The notes beneath the pieces were generated by a model. It saw nothing but the letters and a program-made list of their open reading frames with translations, was not told the origin of the DNA and ran no database searches. Below, piece by piece: positions 18,417-28,013 of a stretch of DNA of 59,019 nt. Position numbers and translations under genes: made by a program. The stretch lies in assembly GCA_014191035.1 (NCBI GenBank), contig BJGX01000006.1, positions 1 to 59,019 of the forward strand, in the 5' to 3' direction. Positions within the stretch are counted from its first letter, which is position 1. Every line of letters starts with the position of its first letter. This DNA is from Candidatus Saccharimonadota bacterium (GTDB taxonomy: Bacteria; Patescibacteriota; Saccharimonadia; CAILAD01; BJGX01).

Positions 18417-19001
18417 TTAATTACTGATATTTTCAATTCTATTATTTACGACGCTCCAGTCAATGACTTTTATGAATGCCGATACATAATCCTTGCGGGT
18501 GGTAGCATAATCTATAAAATACGCATGTTCATAAACATCCATAATGAGAAGAGGAATTGAGTTCCAAACCCCGCCCTGATTATGAACGTCGCAAAGATAA
18601 GTGTCGATTTCTTTTGTGTCTCTGTCGTAAGCCAATATGACCCAGCCTCTGGAGCATAGGCCAGTGGCTGCAAATTGCTCAGCCCAGGCATCGACACTAC
18701 CCCATTTAGCTTCTATCATTTCTTTTATTTTACCATTGCATTCTGTGGCTTCTGGGGTCATGTTATCAAAATACATTTCATGAAGCTTTGCACCATTAAA
18801 GGCAAAGCTTTTTTCGAGCTGCAGCTCTCTTAAATCAGAATAAGTTACATTTCCGCCTTCATTAGACGTAGATTTAAGTTTTTCAGTTATTTCATTATAT
18901 TTTTTCACATAGCCAGCATACAAAACATCATGGTGTTCATTTAGTTGTTTTTCTGATATGCCTGGCAGTTCTTTATACTTGAGTGGTTTTGCTTCTAACA
19001 T
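18417..19001 (-). CDS. Superoxide dismutase (Fe/Mn family)
   Basis: LNEHHDVLYAGYVKKYNEI, GAKLHEMYFDNM, LLIMDVYEHAYFIDY metal ligands. Confidence 0.88.
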   Translation of the reverse strand: MLEAKPLKYKELPGISEKQLNEHHDVLYAGYVKKYNEITEKLKSTSNEGGNVTYSDLRELQLEKSFAFNGAKLHEMYFDNMTPEATECNGKIKEMIEAKWGSVDAWAEQFAATGLCSRGWVILAYDRDTKEIDTYLCDVHNQGGVWNSIPLLIMDVYEHAYFIDYATTRKDYVSAFIKVIDWSVVNNRIENISN

Positions 19002-19032
19002 GCTTATATTGTACTACAAAGCTTATAAGCCT

Positions 19033-19599
19033 TCAAAACTTATAAATGTTTATGGGTTCAATTTTTTTATAAATTTTTATTCCTTCAAAACTAAATGCAT
19101 ACGAAGCAACCAATGCACCGCTCTTAAGCTGGTATTTGAACTTATCATAAAGCTTTTGCATGAATGGTGCTGCAGAAAATACAAAAACCAAATCGGCCTT
19201 CGACAAATCTGCGGACCAATAATTCCCCCAAACGACCTTAGATTTGGGGTATTTCCGAAGTCTAATCTTAGATATAAGATACAAAAAGGGGTTTAGTTCA
19301 TAACCTATCGGCTTCAATCCTGCTTTGGCTGCAGCTAGTAAAACTTTTCCGTCGCCACTACCCAAATCCACAAAAACAGAGCCCTTTTTAAGATTTAGAA
19401 CTGAAAAAAGCTGTGAGGCATCATTTTTTTTACTGGGCACATATGGAGCACCAACAAAAACTATCGCCCCAAAAGAAACAAAAAGCAGGATAAGTATTAT
19501 CCAGATAATTATCATAAAAACCTTACTTGTTTTCTTCGAGCCATTTTTTGGCTTCTGGTACGGTCTTAAGTGGTTGAATCTTTGGCCAAACAGCGGCAA
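19033..19599 (-). CDS. Class I SAM-dependent methyltransferase-like membrane protein
   Basis: VFVDLGSGDGKVLLAAAKAG motif I; N-terminal TM. Confidence 0.75.
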   Translation of the reverse strand: MPLFGQRFNHLRPYQKPKNGSKKTSKVFMIIIWIILILLFVSFGAIVFVGAPYVPSKKNDASQLFSVLNLKKGSVFVDLGSGDGKVLLAAAKAGLKPIGYELNPFLYLISKIRLRKYPKSKVVWGNYWSADLSKADLVFVFSAAPFMQKLYDKFKYQLKSGALVASYAFSFEGIKIYKKIEPINIYKF

Positions 19600-19990
19600 T
19601 TTTTAGATCTGGACCAATAATTACGGCCGACCGTTGGGTGCCAAAAAACTTTCGCCCATACATACTGCGCTCTTGCCAAGCACCATAAGCCTCTATCATT
19701 TCGTGTTCTGTATCTGCCAAAATATCAAAAGGCAATTCGTGCTTTATTTTGAATTTTGTATGGCTAGCGGCATCGTCTTTGCTAACGCCAATAACATCCA
19801 TACCCATTTCTTGAAGCTCTTCGAAATTATCCCGTATATCACAGGCTTGCTTGGTGCAACCTGGAGTTTCGTCTTTAGGGTAAAAATAAATTAAAGTGGT
19901 TTTGCCTTTTAGTTCAGATAGTTCGTGTGTTTTACCATCTTGGTCTTGAAGTTTAAATTTTGGGGCGTTATCGCCTACCTGTAGTGACAT
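19523..19990 (-). CDS. bcp: Thioredoxin-dependent thiol peroxidase (Bcp/PrxQ)
   Basis: VGDNAPKFKLQDQDGK, YFYPKDETPGCTKQACDIRDN. Confidence 0.93.
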   Translation of the reverse strand: MSLQVGDNAPKFKLQDQDGKTHELSELKGKTTLIYFYPKDETPGCTKQACDIRDNFEELQEMGMDVIGVSKDDAASHTKFKIKHELPFDILADTEHEMIEAYGAWQERSMYGRKFFGTQRSAVIIGPDLKIAAVWPKIQPLKTVPEAKKWLEENK

Positions 19991-20006
19991 ATATATCTCC
20001 TTTTAA

Positions 20007-20729
20007 TTAAACTCTTTGTCGCAAATACTGATCCCAATATTGGAAAAGCTTACCAGTAGCAAACAAATCTTCGGCGTTGTATTTGGCAATATCTAGGTAC
20101 TTGCCTTTTTCGTAAGCTGGACCAACATCACTTCCATCCATTCCAGACTCTTTTGGGCTTTGAATTCCAAAAGCTCTACACCAACGGTGCAGACTACCCT
20201 TATACATTGCTCCACCATAGAAAGTTAATAGATCAAATAGATCGTGATGGGTCGCTCCACGAAGCCCTGTGGAATTATAACGATTGCTAATTAGGTCTTT
20301 GCTTGGTCTAATACCATGCACAGCCGAGCGAATCATCATATATGGAACATCGGCTCGACGACCAAAGAAGCTAATGAATTCATCAGTAATTTCAGCAAGC
20401 CCCCAAAACTTTGTAAGCATCTCCGCTTCGTTCATGGCGACGTATTTAATGCCGTCTACTTCGACATCATCAGCCTTCTCGCCACTGGTGTCATAATACA
20501 CGGCTCCCTTTTCTTCATCGATGTCATAAACACCAATAGCTACGATCTTGCCAGTGAGTGGGCTGAAGACAAGATTGTTCTTCATATCACTCATGGCCTT
20601 TTCGTAGCCTGCTGGATCCTTTTTAGGATCTGGAAATTTTTTAGTTAAGTCTTTTTTGGTGGCTTCATCGAACTTATCGAAATCCTCGCCAACCATTTCT
20701 ATATCAAATACTAATCGTTTTTTATTCAT
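20007..20729 (-). CDS. Predicted RNase H-like 3'-5' exonuclease (PolB-like exonuclease family)
   Basis: RLVFDIEMVG (DxE), ISFFGRRADVP, HHDLFDLLTFYG, YNAEDLFATGKLF. Confidence 0.75.
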   Translation of the reverse strand: MNKKRLVFDIEMVGEDFDKFDEATKKDLTKKFPDPKKDPAGYEKAMSDMKNNLVFSPLTGKIVAIGVYDIDEEKGAVYYDTSGEKADDVEVDGIKYVAMNEAEMLTKFWGLAEITDEFISFFGRRADVPYMMIRSAVHGIRPSKDLISNRYNSTGLRGATHHDLFDLLTFYGGAMYKGSLHRWCRAFGIQSPKESGMDGSDVGPAYEKGKYLDIAKYNAEDLFATGKLFQYWDQYLRQRV

Positions 20730-20761
20730 GCAGATATTATACCATATCTGTTAGATAGCTT

Positions 20762-21967
20762 TTACCCAGCTATGAATGTAAGGGCTTTACCGGTCTTTCC
20801 GGCACGGCCAGTTCGACCGATACGGTGTACGTAATCTTCGTAGTTATTAGGCTGATCGAAGTTAATTACATGAGATACATTTGGAATATCCAAACCACGT
20901 GCAGCAACATCGGTTGCTACCAAAATGCCTACTTTTCCATCACGGAAGTTACGAAGTGCTCTTTGGCGCTGAGGCTGTGACTTATTACCATGAATAGCTT
21001 CAGCTGGAAGTCCGGCCTTAGTTAAACTATCAGCCAGCTTCTGCACACCAAATTTGGTTTCACCAAACACTAATACCTTTTCGAACTCTTCATCATTCAA
21101 TAATTCATTTAGAATACGAACTTTTTCGTCTTTTGAACGTGCCTTAACAACATCCTGCTCAATATGTTCGCTAGTTTCGCGGGTACGTACTGATATAGTT
21201 ACAGGATCTTTAAGCATGTTGTCGAGTAAGCCCTGAATTTGTGGAGTTATTGTAGCACTAAAGCATAATGACTGACGTTCTTCTGGAAGTTCGGCAATAA
21301 TATCTTTAATATCTGGCAAAAATCCCATATCTAGCATTCTGTCAGCCTCGTCTAGCACTAGAGTGGTTACGAATTCTAACTTCAACACTCTTTGGCGCAT
21401 TAAATCCTTTAGGCGTCCAGGAGTTCCGATAATTACCTGAGGACGTCTGCGCAAATCACGAATTTGCTTTTGCATATTTACTCCACCTACGCATAACGCA
21501 GAATATAGCTTCATATTGTTAGCAAACAACCTAAATTGCTCATCGATTTGCACGGCAAGCTCACGAGTTGGGGCCATAATTAGTACGGCCTTCTGACCTT
21601 GAACTGTCTTAAGTCTTTGGATAATTGGAAGTACAAAAGCAGCTGTCTTACCGGTACCAGTATTAGCAAGGCCAATAACGTCTCGGCCTTCCATAATTGG
21701 CTTAATAGCGCCATCTTGGATAGCGGTTGGATGCTCTAGGCCTTTATTAGTGATGTTGGTTTGTATCTCAGCTACAAAGCCAAAGTCACTAAATTTATGC
21801 ACAGGCACAAACTCTACTCTGTCTACTTGAGCCACAGCTTTGTTTATAAATTTGCTCGGATCGATATAGGCTCCGCGACCGCGATTGCCTCGATTATTAC
21901 TTCTATATTTTTTGAATTGGTTTCCACTTCTTCGAGAACGAGAAGCAGAAAAAGATCTATATGTCAT
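20762..21967 (-). CDS. DEAD-box RNA helicase
   Basis: GLANTGTGKTAAFVLP, LVLDEADRMLDMGF, CFSATIT, HRIGRTGRAGKTG; start placed at MTYRSF because an SD and leader hairpin lie between M1 (21985) and this Met. Confidence 0.93.
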   Translation of the reverse strand: MTYRSFSASRSRRSGNQFKKYRSNNRGNRGRGAYIDPSKFINKAVAQVDRVEFVPVHKFSDFGFVAEIQTNITNKGLEHPTAIQDGAIKPIMEGRDVIGLANTGTGKTAAFVLPIIQRLKTVQGQKAVLIMAPTRELAVQIDEQFRLFANNMKLYSALCVGGVNMQKQIRDLRRRPQVIIGTPGRLKDLMRQRVLKLEFVTTLVLDEADRMLDMGFLPDIKDIIAELPEERQSLCFSATITPQIQGLLDNMLKDPVTISVRTRETSEHIEQDVVKARSKDEKVRILNELLNDEEFEKVLVFGETKFGVQKLADSLTKAGLPAEAIHGNKSQPQRQRALRNFRDGKVGILVATDVAARGLDIPNVSHVINFDQPNNYEDYVHRIGRTGRAGKTGKALTFIAG

Positions 21968-22049
21968 AAATACCTTTCTGTTCAATAGATGAACAGCGAA
22001 CTAAGGCTTAAATAAATCGGTATTCATCACATAATTAATTTGTATCACA

Positions 22050-22078
22050 ATAATAACATAAGTTATTTATACTGTCAA
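22050..22078 (-). promoter_or_regulatory. Sigma70 promoter of the DEAD-box gene (TTGACA-N17-TATTAT)
   Basis: Revcomp of 22073-22078 = TTGACA, 22050-22055 = TATTAT, 17-nt spacer. Confidence 0.65.
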
Positions 22079-22279
22079 TCTAATAATCTGTAGCGGATTG
22101 AAATTTATCTTAATTTAAGCTATCATTATCAGGTTGAAATTGCACCTGCCCTCATAAAACAACAAAAGAATCCGAAGGAGCTTTAGCGACTGTTTCTTTT
22201 GTTGAGAGGAATAAATAAGCGAAAATAATTAAATAAATCTAAGAAGATTTATTTATAAGTTGCAGCTTAATTATGACGA

Positions 22280-22354
22280 TGGGATGTCGCCAAGTGGTAA
22301 GGCACCGGTTTTTGGTACCGGTATGCGCAGGTTCGAATCCTGCCATCCCAGCCA
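22280..22354 (+). tRNA. tRNA-Gln (anticodon TTG), CCA encoded
   Basis: TGGGATG/CATCCCA acceptor, GTTCGAATC T-arm, anticodon loop TTTTGGT. Confidence 0.93.
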
Positions 22355-22393
22355 TTCAAAGAATCGGCACATTTATGCCGATTTTTTGAATGG
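22352..22393 (+). terminator. Rho-independent terminator after tRNA-Gln
   Basis: CCATTCAAA..TCGGCA-CATTTA-TGCCGA..TTTGAATGG. Confidence 0.7.
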
Positions 22394-22504
22394 TTACCCT
22401 TTTACCAATTTTGACTTTTTATGAGCAGCTTCATTAGTCAATTATACACTTGATTAAAATGATTAATTTTGCTACTATATTTGTCCACTTATTAGGAGGT
22501 AAAA

Positions 22505-22807
22505 GTGGAGACTGCCGAAGTCACGTACGTACCAAATGAATTACGAAAGCTAGATGTAGCCATACTTGTTGTTGATTCGTTCACCTGCTACTGCAGTGCT
22601 TGTGGCCAAGAGGCCATGCCTAACGAAACTAACCACAAAATTGTGGCAATTTCTGGACTTGTTGTGGCCAATGCATACCCTGAAGAAGTTGGTTGTGGCG
22701 CGAAATTTATCGCAACCACATCACCTTACGAGGGAATTCACGCGCGTCAAGGCGCTAAGCGGCTGCGGCCCGATCTCCCATTTATCGACGCTCATATCGA
22801 GCGCTGA
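22505..22807 (+). CDS. Hypothetical protein with Cys-rich/zinc-ribbon-like segment
   Basis: GTG start with AGGAGG SD; CYCSACGQ...GCGAKF. Confidence 0.55.
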   Translation: METAEVTYVPNELRKLDVAILVVDSFTCYCSACGQEAMPNETNHKIVAISGLVVANAYPEEVGCGAKFIATTSPYEGIHARQGAKRLRPDLPFIDAHIER

Positions 22808-22872
22808 TTTTCAACCCCGTGTGAGCTTTATTGCTCTGCTCGGGGTATTTTATTTGATGCTATAATTTAGAA

Positions 22873-23217
22873 ATGAATAAATACTTAAAAATACTAATTT
22901 TCTTTATATTTTTCTTTTTCGCTTTTTTGATTTCTCCCGAATTCAATTACACAAGAATTTGTGCCGACCAAAATAACCCTTTTAGCTGCGAAAACAAATG
23001 GAAAATTGAATATCAAAAAGTTAGATTTACTGGAGGTGTCGATATCATCAAGTTCTCTGCCACTGGCAAGCCAATAAATGAAGATTATGTTCCAGTCACT
23101 CCAATAACATTAATTTTCTCTACTACGGTAGCCCTTGCGCTTACTTTTGCAACGGTGAAGTTAGTTAACAAAAAGACTAAAAAACATAAATCAAAAGATT
23201 CAAAAGAGAAAGAATGA
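22873..23217 (+). CDS. Small membrane protein of unknown function
   Basis: Two predicted TM segments; TATAAT 7 nt upstream of the start. Confidence 0.55.
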   Translation: MNKYLKILIFFIFFFFAFLISPEFNYTRICADQNNPFSCENKWKIEYQKVRFTGGVDIIKFSATGKPINEDYVPVTPITLIFSTTVALALTFATVKLVNKKTKKHKSKDSKEKE

Positions 23218-23990
23218 TAATACTGCTACATTCTTCAAAGACAATGAAGCCCTCGAGTTTCAAGGGCCTTAAAATGTCTAAGCCCGAGCTTTTAGAAGAC
23301 TCAAAACAGCTAACTGAATATCTGAAAACTCTTGATATCAAGCAACTTAAAGACACCATGAAGGTATCGGATAAGCTTGCTGTGGAAGTAAAGAACATAA
23401 TAAATTATTGGGGAGAAGATAATACTGGTATGGCAATGTTTACATTTAGGGGTGATATTTATAGCGGCCTTCAAGTAGATAGCTTTGATAAAAAAGATAT
23501 TGAGTTCGCACAAAAGCACCTCCTAATTATCTCGGGGCTCTACGGAATACTTAAACCGCTTGATGAAGTTTCGCCCTATAGGCTTGAAATGGGCTATAAG
23601 CTGCCAAATAAAAAATATAGTAGTCTATATAAATACTGGGGCGATAAATTATCAGCATTAATCAATAAAAAAGATTTGGTGATTAATTTGACATCAGTAG
23701 AATACGGAAAAGTAATTATTCCAAAATTAGATAAAAATAAAATAATAACGCCTGTCTTTTATACTTACAACCCCAGTACACACAAAAATACTACTGTAGC
23801 CGTGCACTCTAAAATTGCCAGAGGAGCTTTCGCCCACTGGCTGATAAAAAATCGTGCCAATAATGACAAAGATATTACAAAATTTAACGAAATTGGCTAT
23901 AGATACGAGCCTAGACTTAGCCTACCTAACTCCCCTACATTTGTTTGCCATGAATTTGGAGGTAAGGGGTTAAGTGTTAGACTTAAATAA
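23214..23990 (+). CDS. yaaA: Peroxide stress protein YaaA family
   Basis: MIILLHSSKTM...; LYGILKPLDEVSPYRLEMG; family-typical length and motifs. Confidence 0.88.
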   Translation: MIILLHSSKTMKPSSFKGLKMSKPELLEDSKQLTEYLKTLDIKQLKDTMKVSDKLAVEVKNIINYWGEDNTGMAMFTFRGDIYSGLQVDSFDKKDIEFAQKHLLIISGLYGILKPLDEVSPYRLEMGYKLPNKKYSSLYKYWGDKLSALINKKDLVINLTSVEYGKVIIPKLDKNKIITPVFYTYNPSTHKNTTVAVHSKIARGAFAHWLIKNRANNDKDITKFNEIGYRYEPRLSLPNSPTFVCHEFGGKGLSVRLK

Positions 23991-24418
23991 TGATTAATTT
24001 TATATTAAATGCCTCAATAGTCTTGCTTATAGTTTTTTTAGTAACGTATTTTGCCTACTGCTTTGGTCTATTTTTTGTTTTCAAAAAAATTAATGCTAGG
24101 CCGTGGTTTGCATTTGTGCCAATACTAAATTTCCATGAGCTTGTTATGGCGACAGGGCTTCCTAATCGCTGGTTTTTGTATTGTCTTTTACCCTATGCTG
24201 GCGGCATTTATTCAATTGCTGTGGCAGACAGGCTTGGAAGAATGTTTGGTAAAAGATTTGCCTTCTCTGCATTTTGGCTTACTATTGGCTCCCCTATTGG
24301 TATGAATATACTTGGTTTTAACAAACGTACACCAGACTTTTCTATTAAAAAAGAGCCGAAGCCCGACTTAAATGAACTGAAATATAGGCTTAATAGACTA
24401 AAAAGCAAAAAAGCATAA
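23990..24418 (+). CDS. Membrane protein, DUF5684-like
   Basis: RPWFAFVPILNFHELVMATG motif; several TM segments. Confidence 0.5.
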   Translation: MINFILNASIVLLIVFLVTYFAYCFGLFFVFKKINARPWFAFVPILNFHELVMATGLPNRWFLYCLLPYAGGIYSIAVADRLGRMFGKRFAFSAFWLTIGSPIGMNILGFNKRTPDFSIKKEPKPDLNELKYRLNRLKSKKA

Positions 24419-24563
24419 TTGCTAAAAAGGCTAAAAAGACGTATAATATAGCTGTTCTTAGAAACTATGCTGCTACGGCTCTAAAGGATCAGGTTATTAA
24501 ATAAGTTCTGGGTTGCAGCTCAACAGCCAACAAGCTGGGATTCACCAGAGAGAAGAAGGAACT

Positions 24564-24821
24564 ATGGCAAAGAATCTATTTGTTGGTTCACTCCCATGGA
24601 GTGTTAACGACGAGCAGCTTGCTCAGATTTTTGCCGAGGCCGGCTCAGTTGATTCAGCTCGTGTTATTACCGAGCGAGACACTGGTCGATCTAAAGGTTT
24701 CGGATTTGTGGAAATGGCTACTGAAGAAGAAGCTAAAAAAGCAGTCGAAACTTTGAACGGCAAAGAAATCGAAGGCCGAGCTATCACCGTAAATGAAGCT
24801 CGTCCAAGAGAAGAAAGATAA
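24564..24821 (+). CDS. RRM-domain RNA-binding protein
   Basis: KNLFVGSLPWSVNDEQLAQIFAEAG (RNP2), KGFGFVEM (RNP1); internal ATG follows AGAAGGA. Confidence 0.92.
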   Translation: MAKNLFVGSLPWSVNDEQLAQIFAEAGSVDSARVITERDTGRSKGFGFVEMATEEEAKKAVETLNGKEIEGRAITVNEARPREER

Positions 24822-24832
24822 TATATCTTACT

Positions 24833-24869
24833 CAAGCAAAAACCCCGCTTAATGCGGGGTTTTTGCTTG
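24833..24869 (+). terminator. Intrinsic terminator after the RRM gene
   Basis: CAAGCAAAAACCCCGC-TTAAT-GCGGGGTTTTTGCTTG perfect 16-bp inverted repeat. Confidence 0.85.
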
Positions 24870-24948
24870 CGCTTGATAAAAAGATCTTTCACTTATATAA
24901 TATCGAGCAATTCGTACCAACGGATAGAACCAACAGCTCGGAGACATG

Positions 24949-25095
24949 ATGGCTGAATGCAAAGAATGTGGCGGTAACGGCAAATGCAATCATTGTGGCG
25001 GACGGGGTTACTTTAGTACTCCTATTGCTGTCAATTGTCGCCAATGTGGCGGGTCCGGTAAGTGTATTAAGTGTGATGGCTCTGGCCGAGCATAA
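24949..25095 (+). CDS. 48-aa DnaJ-type CxxCxGxG zinc-finger microprotein
   Basis: Hand-translated MAECKECGGNGKCNHCGGRGYFSTPIAVNCRQCGGSGKCIKCDGSGRA; own -10 TATAAT 24896-24901; missing from ORF track because it is short. Confidence 0.7.
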   Translation: MAECKECGGNGKCNHCGGRGYFSTPIAVNCRQCGGSGKCIKCDGSGRA

Positions 25096-25157
25096 TTTTT
25101 TATAAATACTTCCATATAGTCCTTAGTGAGTAATACTTACTAAGGACTGTTTATTAT

Positions 25158-26531
25158 TTAGGCTCTACTAACTAATGTTCCTACAATTGTGTCGGCAACG
25201 ATTAATTTGTGTTCATCTAATATTTTTTTGCGGAGAGAGTCAGATTTTTCGAAATTTTTATCTTTTCTTGCTTGAGTATAGTCATCAATTTCCGTCAAAA
25301 TAATATCACTCAAAGGCGTATCGTTAACCAAGCGTAGTCCAAATACACTATCAAATAATCTCATCGCTTCACGTGCATCCTCGGTGAATATCCTGCCTTC
25401 AATGCCTGCCAATGCTGCCAGTGCCTTAGGTGTGTTCAAATCATCTTCCATTGCCTCTTTAAATTCCTTATTGAACTTCTCGACAGCTCCACTTTCATCT
25501 TTTGGTGGCAGCTGACCAACTCTAGCCAGCATTAATTGGTCTATATAGGTCCTTAGCTTAGCAATTTTTTCATGAGCATTATCAAGATCGATTTCGCTAA
25601 ATTCCATTTGACTTCTATAATGCGCCGACATAATTAAAAACCTAAAAGCCATCGGGTCTTTAACAGCATCAATATTTTTTATGTTCCCTAGAGACTTTGC
25701 CATCTTTTCACTTGCAATGGTTATGTGTTCGTTGTGCAAATAATAATTTGCCTGAGCCCCGCCACATTGAGCAATTTCATTTTCATGATGAGGAAATTTT
25801 AAATCCACTCCACCAGTATGTATGTCGAATGGCTTACCTAAAAAATCCGTACTCATTGCCGAACATTCAATATGCCAGCCGGGCCGTCCAGGATAATTTT
25901 CGCCACTTATTTCAAAATCCCAATATGGCTCATTGGACTTTTTAGTTTTCCAAAGAACGAAATCTGCAGAACCAGTTTTACTATCCTGATCATCTGCAAG
26001 TCTGCTTTTTGATTCGTAATCCAAATTTATTAGCTTTCCATATTTATTACCGCTATTTTTGTATTTATCGACACTAAAATAAATGCTGCCATTTTCGCTG
26101 TAAGCAATACCTTCATCCAGAAGATTTATGATGATTTCTTTCATTTGGGACACAAAGTCTGTTGCCCTTGGCAAATGAGAAATATCATCTCTTAATATGC
26201 CCACCTTCTCAAGATCTTTTAAAAACAGCTCTTCATACTTATCTGCCAGCGCTTCTAGTGCTGCAACCGGATTTAAATCCTTGTATTGTTCTTTGGATTT
26301 ATTAATCATTTTGTCGTCGATATCAGTAATATTCATTACCCATTCGACATCTTTGTGCTCTAAAAATCTCAAAACTCTCTGAACTAAATCGGGCAACAAG
26401 AATGCTCTGAGATTTCCGATATGGACTCTGTCATAAACGGTCGGACCGCAAGAATACATACCCACCCTGCCAGGATGAATTGATTTAAATTCTTCTTTTT
26501 TATTGGTAAGAGAATTGTAAAGTTTAAGCAT
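25158..26531 (-). CDS. cysS: Cysteinyl-tRNA synthetase
   Basis: YSCGPTVYDRVHIGNLRAF, GRPGWHIECSAMS, KMAKSLGN. Confidence 0.96.
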   Translation of the reverse strand: MLKLYNSLTNKKEEFKSIHPGRVGMYSCGPTVYDRVHIGNLRAFLLPDLVQRVLRFLEHKDVEWVMNITDIDDKMINKSKEQYKDLNPVAALEALADKYEELFLKDLEKVGILRDDISHLPRATDFVSQMKEIIINLLDEGIAYSENGSIYFSVDKYKNSGNKYGKLINLDYESKSRLADDQDSKTGSADFVLWKTKKSNEPYWDFEISGENYPGRPGWHIECSAMSTDFLGKPFDIHTGGVDLKFPHHENEIAQCGGAQANYYLHNEHITIASEKMAKSLGNIKNIDAVKDPMAFRFLIMSAHYRSQMEFSEIDLDNAHEKIAKLRTYIDQLMLARVGQLPPKDESGAVEKFNKEFKEAMEDDLNTPKALAALAGIEGRIFTEDAREAMRLFDSVFGLRLVNDTPLSDIILTEIDDYTQARKDKNFEKSDSLRKKILDEHKLIVADTIVGTLVSRA

Positions 26532-26533
26532 TA

Positions 26534-27070
26534 TTAACCATTATATACTTTTCGCAAAACTTCTGCAGTATGTCTGCAATCTTCTAGCGCATCGTGCACC
26601 TTTCTGGCGGGTAATCCAAAATGCTGAAATGTAGGTTCACTTCTTAAGATATCACCCCTGCCCTGCTTTACTAAATGGATGTAGGCAACACTCCAAATAT
26701 CTATATAGTGATAGTCATGTTCGTAAATATCCTTACCGATTGATTTAAGCATTTTTACAAGCATTGAATGATCTAACATCTCATTCCAGCTAGCAAGATA
26801 CACTTCAGTGCCGAATTTATCCAAGAAATCCGTAATAACATCTTGCTGGCCAGGGGCTTTGTTTAAATCCTTTTGAGTAATTCCATGTATCTTATAAGAT
26901 TCTTCGCTCATGCCGGACAAGTCTTGATTGATTAAGCTCAAAAAACTATCTTTTTCATCAAGACTGTTTTTATCTAATAAAACTGCGCCCAACTGGATAG
27001 GTAGATCATCGTCCAGGCTCAGCCCAGTTGTCTCAAAATCAATTAGCAAAATGTCCTTGGAAAATCCCAC
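26534..27070 (-). CDS. DnaQ-like 3'-5' exonuclease
   Basis: ILLIDFETTGLSLDDDLPIQLGAVLL; VHDALEDCRHTAEVL. Confidence 0.82.
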   Translation of the reverse strand: MGFSKDILLIDFETTGLSLDDDLPIQLGAVLLDKNSLDEKDSFLSLINQDLSGMSEESYKIHGITQKDLNKAPGQQDVITDFLDKFGTEVYLASWNEMLDHSMLVKMLKSIGKDIYEHDYHYIDIWSVAYIHLVKQGRGDILRSEPTFQHFGLPARKVHDALEDCRHTAEVLRKVYNG

Positions 27071-27071
27071 C

Positions 27072-27671
27072 CTAAAAAGCCTGCCTGTTATCTAGCGCCC
27101 TGCTTAGAGTGAGTTGATCAGCGTATTCAAGATCACCGCCTATAGGTAAGCCGTGGGCGAGCTTAGTAATTTTGCCCTTATAGCCTACGTCTAATAATTG
27201 CTTGGAAATATAAATCGATGTTGTCTCGCCCTCTATATTTGGGTTAGTTGCTAAAATTATTTCCTCTGGTTCTATAACAATAACCCTGTCTAGCAAGCTT
27301 TGAATTTCTAAGTCTTCTGGCCCCACTCCATCAATAGGGCTAATAACCCCATGCAATATATGGTATGTGCCACGAAACAATCCAGTGCGCTCAATAGCAA
27401 CAATGTCCATTGGGTTTGAGACAACTGCAATAAGCTCAGTACTTCTGGAGTTACTTGAACAAATTGGACAAAGTTCATCTGTAGCATAGTTTTTGCAAGT
27501 CGAGCATTTAACTAAATCTTTTTTAAGATCAGACATTACTCTGCCAAACTGCTCTACATCCCCATTTGCCAACAAATAAAATACTAACCTCTCGGCCGAT
27601 TTGGGGCCGATTGAAGGGAGCTTAGAAAATTCTTCTATGAGGTTAGTGATATTGTCTGGCAATATTTGCAT
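27072..27671 (-). CDS. recR: Recombination protein RecR
   Basis: FSKLPSIGPKSAERLVFYLL, CSTCKNYATDELCPIC, toprim ILATNPNIEGETTSIYI. Confidence 0.95.
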   Translation of the reverse strand: MQILPDNITNLIEEFSKLPSIGPKSAERLVFYLLANGDVEQFGRVMSDLKKDLVKCSTCKNYATDELCPICSSNSRSTELIAVVSNPMDIVAIERTGLFRGTYHILHGVISPIDGVGPEDLEIQSLLDRVIVIEPEEIILATNPNIEGETTSIYISKQLLDVGYKGKITKLAHGLPIGGDLEYADQLTLSRALDNRQAF

Positions 27672-27672
27672 A

Positions 27673-27981
27673 CTACATACCGGGCAAATTCATACTTCCT
27701 GCAATTTCTTGCATCTTAGAAGTGGCTTCAGTCATAAGCTCTTTATTAGCCTGATTTACTGCAGCTGATATTAAGTCCGACAATCTATCAAGATCCTCTG
27801 CAGCCTCTGGCTTGATATCAATCTTTTTAATTTCTACATTCATACTTGTCTGGCTTATGACTAAGCCTGCTGTAACAACTACGTCGCCATCGCCAGCCTC
27901 AGCTTCAATTTGCATGCGCTTTAATTCTTTTTGTAATTTTAATGCCTTTTGAGCCAGTCTGGCCTTGTCCATCATTGACAT
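27673..27981 (-). CDS. Nucleoid-associated protein YbaB/EbfC
   Basis: Position upstream of recR; KALKLQKELKRMQIEAEAGDGDVVVTA. Confidence 0.88.
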   Translation of the reverse strand: MSMMDKARLAQKALKLQKELKRMQIEAEAGDGDVVVTAGLVISQTSMNVEIKKIDIKPEAAEDLDRLSDLISAAVNQANKELMTEATSKMQEIAGSMNLPGM

Positions 27982-28013
27982 AATTTTTCTCCTATTTACT
28001 AAAACTATGCCTT

